A DNA stretch of 64,000 nucleotides from Lepidostoma basale (Eukaryota; Arthropoda; Insecta; Trichoptera; Lepidostomatidae). The stretch spans positions 744,001 to 808,000 of the forward strand of contig JAHDVF020000009.1 in the NCBI GenBank assembly GCA_022606425.2, given 5' to 3'. Positions 55,926 through 64,000 of this stretch are shown here, in pieces. The notes beneath the pieces are model-generated. The model was not told the DNA's origin. It ran no database searches and was given only the letters and a program-made list of their open reading frames with translations. The first letter of the stretch is position 1, and every line of letters begins with the position of its first letter. The position numbers were made by a program, and so were the translations under genes.

Positions 55926-56818
55926 ACTTATTTTATGTAAAAGTGTTGAATTTGCATTTTGTTTCGTTTTAATTAATAAATGTCTAACTATAAAACTTCA
56001 CACATATTTTATTTTAAAGATTTATTTTCTAAAGTAATCCCTATCAAAGTGAGTAGCTGTGTCAGGTTCAAAAACAAACTTATAGTTTATAGTTGAATTT
56101 GTAAAAAAAAATGTGTCTACATAAAACAGAAAAAATCAGCAAAGGGTTTGCGAGACAAAATAGTTTGGGAAGATATTATTTAAACCAATGTTGCACGTTA
56201 AAATTGACTTATCCCAATTGTTTTTACTTTTTTTCCATTCCAAAAACCGTTAATATCGACAGTTGCATAACAATTCAGTTCCTTGCAGTTTCTCGTTAAA
56301 AAAACAACTTCTATCTGTAAAGGGAAGCGAAAGTATTTCAATCAAGCCTGTGGACCAACGTGGGAGGGAATATTCCGTTGGAGGGCCATAACAAATATTA
56401 TACCAAACCATGACTCGAGTGGGCGGTGTTTGCCTAGAGAGAATTTCTGGACACCAAAGAAGTTGGTCGAGTAAAAGGCTTACCAAATCTGACGTAAAAA
56501 TATATTTTTAAATGAACTTCCATCGAGAAATTTCAGTAAACTTATTAGATTATACTAAACTCTTCTTCAAAATGTTTCATATTAAGGCATTGGTCACAAT
56601 CGTTTTGAAGAAAATCCATCTTCAAGTTCTGATTCTTCAACACGTTTTTTAATAATAATGACGTCACCTGTTGATTTCGATGCCATAATTTTGATCACAG
56701 AATTTTTGAAAAGCACAAATTTTCCTTATTACTCGTATATGCGAATGATTATTTTAAAATACCATTAAAATAAGAAAGAAAATAATAACGTTTAAACACT
56801 TAGATACGATCATTTTTC

Positions 56819-57180
56819 TTCTTCTTCTTCAAGTGCCCTGTCGGGAGCCACCAACGTTGGCGATTACCTCGGCGAACCTATCCCTGTCCTGCGCCGCTCG
56901 GAACAGATCCTCCACACTTCGGATGCCGGTCCACTCACACTCACGTTTCGCAGTCATGGAATTTTGTCTCCTTCCGGGCCCTCGGCGTCCCTCAATTTTC
57001 CCCTCCAATATCAGTTGGAGAAGGTGGTACTTTTCCCCACGCAGTATATGACCCAGATGTAAGATCTTTCGAACCTTGATAGTTGATAACAATTTCCTGT
57101 CAACTCTAGCTCGCCTCAGGACTTAGGTATTGGTAACCATGTCTGTCCAGGGAACTCTGAGCATTCGGCGATGGAGCCAC
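56819..57180 (-). mobile_element. LINE 3' portion (GKIEGRRGPGRR family)
   Basis: The inverse encodes VRKILHLGHILRGEKYHLLQ, then LILEGKIEGRRGPGRR and WTGIRSVEDLFRAAQDRDRF to stop, followed by (GAA)n. The 87-codon frame 56829-57092 is open. Confidence 0.8.
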
Positions 57181-57720
57181 ATTTCAAATGCTTGCAATCA
57201 TTTTTAAAATACATTATCCTAATAAATAAATGTATTTTGTATTAAAATCGTAACCGTTTTAAGACTTCCATAAACCATCAAAATAATATTTAGGTCTAAC
57301 TTCAAAGAAGAAAGATAATAATTCTTTCACATTCATAAACAGTGGGTGAGTGTTGTAGGCGTAATATGAATGTATTAGAGTCGCCAAAGGCCTTAACTTT
57401 TCATACATAAAACCTCACGTCAATCAACTCATTGCACAGCCGGTACAAATTTGACTAAAAATGAACGGTTTCATATAACGAACATAATTTTGAAAAAGCA
57501 ATGTCAAAGAATAACAATGAGTTTTTGTCGAGTATGTTATGACGCGGTTAGAAACGTGTTGTGAAGTTTTCTTACCCGATGTACCGTTTCCCGCCCACCG
57601 ACTAACTCATTCATCTGTTAGTATAATATATGTATGAAATAAAACAGTCATTCATACAGTTAAATTTGAATTCAATAATGACTAAATTTTAAACAAGATG
57701 AAACACATATTTATATTTTT
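57181..57720. other. Stretch without recognised features
   Basis: I find no open frame, repeat or RNA motif I can support here. Confidence 0.4.
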
Positions 57721-57772
57721 TTGAATAATGATGTAAAACTACATATTACAACTACATAACTACATATTAAAC

Positions 57773-59590
57773 TACATAATGACAAACAACTTCCAAGCAA
57801 ATTTAAAAATGTTTTGGAAAGAAGTTAAAAAAGCCCGAAATCCTCCTGATAGTGGATGTGTGAAAGCAATTTTAGACAACGAGGGAAGAATGTTAACGGA
57901 GAGTAAGATCATACAAGAAAGATGGATGGAATATTTTAAGGAGATGTATGGTGGTGATACAAGCGTGATCGAAAGTATAACAGCTAGTGCGAGTGCGGGA
58001 CCTATGAATGATAATATTGAAAAATAAGTACGAATGAGATGAAAAGATCCGTGAGTGCAATGAAAAGTGGAAAAGCTGTTGGGTTTGATTGTATTGCCAT
58101 AGACTTTATTAAAAGCGGTGGCGAAGTGGTTTCTACATGGTTATGTAAGTTATTTAACCAGTGCTTGGAGGAGGGATATACGCCGCTAGACTGGAGGAGA
58201 GCAGTAATTATGCCCCTGTACAAAGGAAAAGGATCGCGTATGGAATGTGGAAACCACAGAGCTATTAGTCTTTTGAGTGTCGTTGGTAAAGTCTATGGCA
58301 GAATTTTAATAGAAAGAGTAAGAAAATTGACGAGTGACAAAGTTTGGGATGTGCAAGGTGCCTTTATGAATGGCAGAGGATGTATGGATCAAATTTTTGG
58401 ACTTCGTACATTGACAGAGAAGTTTCTGGCCAAAAATCGCAAACTTTTCTGTGCATTTGTCGACTTACAAAAAGCATATGATTACGTTAATAGAGAAAAG
58501 TTGTGGAAAATATTGCCTGAATATGGAATAAGTACAAAACTGATCACGGCCATTAAGTCGCTATACACGGAAAGCACTGCTAGTGTCAGAGTAAATGGAG
58601 ATCTTACAGCCTGGTTTGATATCAATAAAGGTGTCAAACAAGGTTGCGTAATGTCCCCGTGGTTATTTAATCTGTATATGGACAATTGTATGAAAGAGCT
58701 GAAAGGGTTGGATGTAGGTGCCAAAATGAGCGGAGTGTCAGTAAGCTGTCTCTTGATGCGGATGACTGCTGCTGCACTACAAGTCCTGGTGAATTGTATG
58801 TATGAGGTATGCATGCGAAATGATCTGATGATGAATGTTAATAAGTCCAAGGTAATGATTTTTGAAAAGGAAGAAACCATGACAGTCTGCAACATTAGCG
58901 TGAATGGTGAAAATTTGGAGCAAGTAGTTGAGTTTGTGTATTTAGGTAGTATGTTTACAAGAGATGGGAGAGTGGAGAGGGATATTGAAAGAAGGGTTGG
59001 GGCAGGCAACAAAGTGAATGGTGCACTTAAAGTTGTCATCGCAAACAAAAACCTATCCAAAAAAGCTAGAATGGCAGTGCACAATGGTGTTCTTCTACCG
59101 ACCCTTATGTATGGAAGCGAAGCATGGAACTGGCAAAAGAAGGATGAAAGTAGAATAAATGCAGTAGAAATGAGATCTCTTAGACGAATGTGTGGATACT
59201 CTGTGTATGATAGAGTGTCGAATGAAAATATAAGAAGTGAATGCGGTGCGAATGATGGTGTCATGAACAAAATAATGAAAGGATCATTAAGATGGTTTGG
59301 ACATATGGAAAGAATGAATGAAGAAAGAATGGTAAAAAAATATATGTTAACGATGTAAATGGAACCAGAAATAGAGGAAGACCGAGGAAAACGTGGCACG
59401 ATCAAATAAATCAAATATTGAATGTCGGCCATGTGAGGAGTCAGAGAAATCGACGCGCGTGCATGACACGATGTATGAATGTTGAGGAAGCGAGAGAAAT
59501 ATGTCAGGAAAGAAAGGTGTGGCAGTCCATTCTTTCTGCCTACCCCTTCGGGGAGACGGCGTGATGGTTAGTTAGTTAGTTAGTTAGTTT
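57773..59590 (+). mobile_element. LINE family A, longest copy, with target duplication
   Basis: 1.8-kb 5'-truncated non-LTR retrotransposon. Both sides carry the 15-bp duplication AACTACATATTAAAC (57758-57772 and 59591-59605), and the 3' end is a TTAG tail. It inserted into older repeat sequence resembling family 2. Clade not certain (RTE-like or related). Confidence 0.9.
57779..59480 (+). pseudogene. LINE A reverse transcriptase, frameshifted
   Basis: Contains RT blocks MKSGKAVGFDCIAIDFIKSG, CGNHRAISLLSVVGKVYGRI, FCAFVDLQKAYDYVNREKLW and GVKQGCVMSPWLFNLYMDN. At least three breaks are visible: a lost A in the A-run at about 58024 (stop), a shift so that the catalytic A-D-D (GCG GAT GAC at 58758-58766) is out of the main frame, and a lost base near 59340 that ends the frame at 59358. 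Copy B at 52.2 kb shows the intact sequence at the last site. Confidence 0.85.
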
Positions 59591-59605
59591 AACTACATAT
59601 TAAAC

Positions 59606-59825
59606 AACATATCACACGTCTTAAGCATCAATAAAATATAGCTAAAAATGTATACAGTAATTCGATTCAAACGTTGTATGTGAATGATATGTTTCGCCTG
59701 TCTAAGGCATTATCAATTGATACATTTGATAATGCCTTAGACAGGCGAAACATGTCATTCACATAAAATATATTAAAAACTTCTAGAAAACAGACGTTTT
59801 CATTCGTACTAATTATTTAATATGG
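59606..59825. repeat. SINE tail and fold-back family 2 copy 7
   Basis: A SINE 3' end (GTATACAGTAATTCGATTCA) is followed by the family 2 centre with near-perfect arms GTGAATGATATGTTTCGCCT and AGGCGAAACATGTCATTCAC. TTGATAATGCC lies between. Confidence 0.8.
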
Positions 59826-60059
59826 ACTTGGACTTGGATCTTCTGGCTTACAGAGGTTCAGCTCTAATGGCTATTCCTCTTACGTCTGCAGGAAACATTG
59901 TTGGAATGTGATTTGGTAGTTGTTTTATGATGAGGCTAAATGTATGGCCCGGAGTGTCCCTCCGAAAGATTTAGGGTTTATGATAAAGTCTTACATTATT
60001 TATTGTCAAGGAATGGAACACCAGTTAGGGTTGGGATTGTATTTATAAAATAAGTCTGT

Positions 60060-60225
60060 TCCCGAGGGGAGGATAAGAGGAGCAGTGAATATGGACTGAC
60101 GATATTGCTCAAATAGCTGGAACGTTCTGGATGCGGAAGGGACAAGACAGGGACCAGCGGAAGAAAATTGAAGATGGCTATATCCAGAAGTGGAGGGAAG
60201 AAGACTGAAGAAGAAGAAAAAGATA
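60060..60225 (+). mobile_element. LINE family D-like 3' end
   Basis: Encodes LENVLDAEGTRQGPAEEN-like remnants and KWREED with stop, then (GAA)n. Confidence 0.55.
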
Positions 60226-60744
60226 TATATCTTTTTTTTTTTGATACGTTCCTCCTACTTGAATATCTTATTTTATAACATATTTATATTTGAAAATCTA
60301 CGATTCGCGTAACCATAAACGATTAATGGCATAATTATTCAAATATGAAACCACAAGGTCAATTTAAGACATCTATAAATCATTCAGATAAGTTAAGAGT
60401 CCATTCTTAATATGTAAATACCGCTCTTGATTCAGAAATTGTTATTACAATGGTAACACTTTATATATAGATGAATGCGTGATACAAAGATTGAATGGCG
60501 GTCCAGCGGATGGTGGAATAATAAGGTGAATGCATTCAGGTTGGCGATATTACAGGACCTTATAAGGGGCGGACGAGTGGACAAGACCACGGCCTGAAAT
60601 ACCGCTGGAGACACGGAGATGGTCGATCTTGTGACAGGCGATTAAAGAATACTATAACTGAAGAATTTTATAGAATGGTCCCGTAACAGTAATTTCTGAT
60701 AAAAATTCATTTGAGCGTAACCTAGAAATACGCAACTAGTGAAA

Positions 60745-61400
60745 TAACTAACTAACTAACCATCACGCCGTTTCCCCCGAAAGGGTAGGCAAAGAGGATA
60801 GACCACGATTTTTTTTTTTAATATGGCCGATCCATAGAGGGCTTCCTCCGCTTACCCGAAGCTGTTATAGACGCAGCGGCCCCTTTCCTCAGCTTCCATG
60901 CGGGACTTACGTTAAAAAAATAATAATAATATATGTATGTTTGCAAACAAGGCGGACCCAGACCACATTTAAGCTACGCTACTTTCCTTCGATGTCCTGC
61001 CGTACACACATAGCAATACAACAGCAAAAGAAAATACACAATTGATACCACTAAATTGTTACATCCTGAAATAACTCTCGCGACTCTTCCACATTCACAC
61101 ACCGTGACACGCACGGTCGTCGATTGTTCCTGCTTCGAACATGGCCGCTTTTCAGTATTTGACTAATTTGGTCATGCCCTGTCTTCCTCGGCCTTCCTCG
61201 ACTTCTTATTCGATTCACACTTTCTTCCCGGGATCCATTCGTTCCGTATGTCCAAACCATCTTAGTGAACCTTTCTTACTTTTATTTAGTTCTTTTCTTT
61301 ATTCTAATTCCATGTATGAACATTGTTTTTCCGCACATTCTTTTAAGTGATCTCATTTTTACGGCATTTATCCTACTTTCATCTTTCTGCCGTTTGTAAT
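60745..61400 (-). mobile_element. LINE family A/B copy interrupted near 60810-61060
   Basis: The tail and terminal block (CTAACTAACTAACCATCACG) are at 60745-60805. The coding region resumes at about 61065 (CACTCTTCCACATTCACAC) and runs to 61400. The intervening 250 bp, beginning with a T-run and containing GCTTCCTCCGCTTACCCGAA, is an unidentified insertion. Confidence 0.65.
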
Positions 61401-61617
61401 AAATTAATTCCAGGTCTCCCTGTGCTTCTGTAGCCACCTGACGATATAGGTATGTAAATGAAGCAGTGGACGCATGCGCAGTGCATAGTAATTAGGCGGG
61501 AACTGGCACCGAAGCGGCAAACGGGAGCCGCTGAAAATGTAATGAAAATGAACTGGGGTCAGTCAATCGTAGCGAAAACGAAACATTTATTTATTTAAAT
61601 GTATACTAATAATAAAA

Positions 61618-61812
61618 TGAAAATGATATCTCTTAGACGAATATTTGATTATCTAATTTGAAAAAAAAAGCTGAAAAAAATATGTGAATGGTGTGAATGG
61701 TGCACGAAATCGAGGAAGACCGAAGAAAACGTGGCAAGAACCGATCAGTCAAATTTTAAATATTAGCCACGTGAGGAATGTAATATTAAAACAACCTGTA
61801 TAAATATTGAGG
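61618..61812 (+). mobile_element. LINE family A fragment
   Basis: ATATCTCTTAGACGAATATT and ATCGAGGAAGACCGAAGAAA match the SLRRM and [14 protein letters not shown] parts, with an internal deletion. Confidence 0.65.
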
Positions 61813-61899
61813 ATTATCCAACAATCAATCAATCAAACAATTTATTATATAATAGTTTAAGACATCTATTGAGAACAGGTAATCTATATATAATAAATG

Positions 61900-62090
61900 T
61901 TTAATACCAGGAACGCATGAGAGATGGTTCGACATTAGGAATACAAAATACTCTCCAAAGTCTTATAAATATTTGTCTTCTGAACGTACTTTCACGAATA
62001 TAAAAGACGTCGATCTCCGAAGCGATCATGTTCAGCAGTTTGATTGCTCTCCCCACCGGCATCATCAGAGGCAGGTTGGTTCTGCATGTT
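61900..62090 (-). mobile_element. LINE family E fragment
   Basis: The inverse matches 53540-53715: CAGAACCAACCTGCCTCTGA and GATCGACGTCTTTTATATTC. A family A 3' end follows at 62305-62400 on the plus strand. Confidence 0.65.
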
Positions 62091-62429
62091 CAGGACGTTG
62101 TCGAAGATAACCATCCGGAACATAAAGATGGATAGCCTCTAAGATGACGGAACTCTCAAAGATTCCCCTGATAAGTCTGAAGAAATGGGTAAGTGTGCAC
62201 CCATCCCTCCTTATCTGTTAACTATTGGTCCCCAGCATACCCAAGAGAAATGCAGTGGGATAAAGCCACGGATAGCTACCAAACTCCCTCGTGTAGAGAT
62301 ATCTCAGAGATTATAAAGAAGTATGTCAGGATAGAATAGTGTAGTGGTCTATCCTCTCTGCTTAACCCTTCTGTGAAATGGATTGATGGTTAATTAGTTA
62401 GAACAATACAATTTTATCGTATTCAAGTG

Positions 62430-62615
62430 AGCATTGTGGTCGGTGGATCAAACGCACCCTGGAGAGGCGACCGAGATTTGGCCACAGAAATCCGGACAGA
62501 CCATAAGCAAGATGGCAGGAGGTCAATGGCACAGGGCGGCGAGAGATAAAGAGTTGTGGAAGTCAGAAAGGGAGGCCTATGCCCAACACAAGACGACTAA
62601 TGGCTGATAATGATG
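62430..62615 (+). mobile_element. LINE C-terminal end with TGATGA tail
   Basis: GGAGGTCAATGGCACAGGG and GAAGTCAGAAAGGGAGGCCT encode WHRAARDKELWKSEREAYAQ, a common non-LTR C-terminus; ends GGCTGATAATGATGATA. Confidence 0.65.
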
Positions 62616-62744
62616 ATACCAGGAAGGCATTGTAACTATGTTTTTAATAAATTGATCTTCCTCATTCACACAACGTGTTATTCATGAACGTCACTTATAT
62701 CCGATTAGATTGATTTAACGATTTGCTATCCTAGATATTCACCA

Positions 62745-62850
62745 GCGCACTGAAAGAAACTAGATGCAGATATCCCAGAAAAGAACGACGTAGAAGCAAA
62801 CGGAAGAGGCCTATGTTCAGGAGTGGACGTCTACGTGCTAAAGAAGAAAA
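62745..62850 (+). mobile_element. LINE family D 3' end
   Basis: AACGACGTAGAAGCAAACGG and GAGGCCTATGTTCAGGAGTG encode ERRRSKRKRPMFRSG-like remnants of the VQEW end; tail GAAGAAAAA. Confidence 0.55.
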
Positions 62851-62961
62851 ATATATTTAAAAATATCCTGATATTACTCGATTTCGTGTTTCTTTTACAT
62901 CATTCAAGTCAACTTTATTTATCCATTCGTCTCATTATAGTCATAGTCATTATAGTCAAAT

Positions 62962-63245
62962 TATCTTATTTTTCTTCTTCTTAGTTTAGGTCGTATGACC
63001 TGTTTATGACGATCCTTGGACGATGACGTCCAGCTATCCCATCCATCTCTTCGGCGGCCTTCCTGGTAGTATTTTGATGCTGGGGTTATCATTTTTGTAA
63101 TTTTTTGTAATTCTTGTATCCTCCGTTCGGCCCACACGACCCCTCCCAAAGCGCCTTCTGCTTCTCAATATGTCTTCAGTTATCTTTATTATGTTATTTA
63201 AGGCGCTTTCATTCACCCTGCATCCTCTTCTTAAACGATTTTTTT
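62962..63245 (-). mobile_element. LINE family C 3' portion
   Basis: The inverse encodes RRFGRGRVGRTEDTRITKNY and [19 protein letters not shown], ending in the GGTCATACGACCTAAACTAA block and (GAA)n. Same as 28725-28972. Confidence 0.7.
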
Positions 63246-64000
63246 TTAATAATATCAATTAAAATTCAAACAATGTTTAAAAAAATTGTATGCATAATGC
63301 ATAAGAGTCTTAAACGTATAATTTTCTGCAGAAAATTTCCCCTTTCTCCATATTAACACACGCACATGTGTATAGTGTTATAATGACAACCCAGAGAGAC
63401 GTGTGGTGGCTGCTATAATGAAATGGTCGAATGAAAGGAAGTAATACGAGTACACCACGATGGACAAAATGGTTGCAATGCCACAAGTTGCATGTCGAAC
63501 TGTGAAGAATCGGACACGCATTTATCATTTTTTTAATTGTTGAAAAATAACTTTCCTTATTGTGGTCCTGTTATACTTAAATAGTGCATAGACCCTTGAA
63601 TTCACATCCTGTCTGTATCCTGCATGGTTTTACAATATATCTGACTACTTTAATTTCTTCTTGTCTCAGGTAGGTCGCTTTCTCTTCCCGTCTTCAGGGA
63701 CCAGGGGGAGGGAATCAGTTGCGTTTCGGGATATTTGGACAGTTTATACCTTTGAAGATGTCCAAATGTTCAACTCAGCTATATGCGTAATTTAGCTATT
63801 TGTTTATCACATGTATGATATATAGTTTTTACTTTAAATTATTTATGCGTCACATTTGGATCCATATAAACATGCTATTACAATAAAAAAACGTGTAAAT
63901 ATAACACGTACAAAACGATTTTTTTAAATAAAATAAATTAAAATACATTGATTTCCAGCAAGGATTCTAAACATGGCAAAATCAACCGCACTATTTTAAA
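63246..64000. other. End of window without recognised genes
   Basis: A 9-bp-stem hairpin (ATTTGGACA and TGTCCAAAT) lies at about 63738-63772. No open frame with coding character; no known family recognised. Confidence 0.4.

Noticed and set aside
58482..59432. 316-codon open frame on the minus strand
   Set aside because: It is the antisense shadow of the LINE A reverse transcriptase; similar antisense frames occur at 41108 and 40892.

Overview
The window looks like nuclear DNA of an insect (order not determined): AT-rich, intron-rich, and crowded with retroposon and DNA-transposon relics. Its one recognisable host gene is dystrophin (Dys), on the minus strand, covering about positions 813 to 44,764 and running off the low-coordinate end. 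I could chain 30 coding exons with canonical acceptor and donor sites. Every junction phase agrees and the chain gives 2,823 codons with no internal stop. The identification rests on the paired calponin-homology (CH) actin-binding domain, whose sequence matches the dystrophin/utrophin CH pair much better than nesprin, spectrin or short stop. The rest of the chain is a long spectrin-repeat rod. The WW, EF-hand and ZZ end of the protein lies outside the window.

Layout. 0.8-6.0 kb: distal rod exons 30-23, including two long Ser/Pro/acidic exons without spectrin repeats. 6.0-12.0 kb: one large intron holding fold-back elements and a PIF/Harbinger relic. 12.0-30.8 kb: rod exons 22-7, with introns holding a hAT relic, tRNA-derived SINEs, LINE 3' ends, a piggyBac-type MITE and a large palindrome. 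30.8-44.8 kb: exons 6-1 encoding the N-terminal CH1-CH2 domain. The CH1 intron at 33.6-39.4 kb is almost entirely a diverged tandem array. A candidate first exon and initiator/DPE core promoter lie at 44.72-44.83 kb.

45-64 kb is upstream of that promoter (or an even longer first intron). I found no host gene there. It is a layered deposit of non-LTR retrotransposon 3' ends, SINEs, fold-back elements and MITEs. One LINE copy (57.77-59.59 kb) keeps much of its reverse transcriptase and has a 15-bp target-site duplication.

The most unusual signal is a set of dispersed palindromic elements. Their arms carry a CTGANGA, short hairpin, GAAAC, GTC/GTT arrangement like a minimal hammerhead ribozyme core. 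In one element the two degenerate arms together restore the full canonical core. In another family the two changed core positions are exactly the ones that pair in the active hammerhead fold. Hammerheads are known from Penelope-like elements and retrozymes, but I saw no Penelope-type coding region here.
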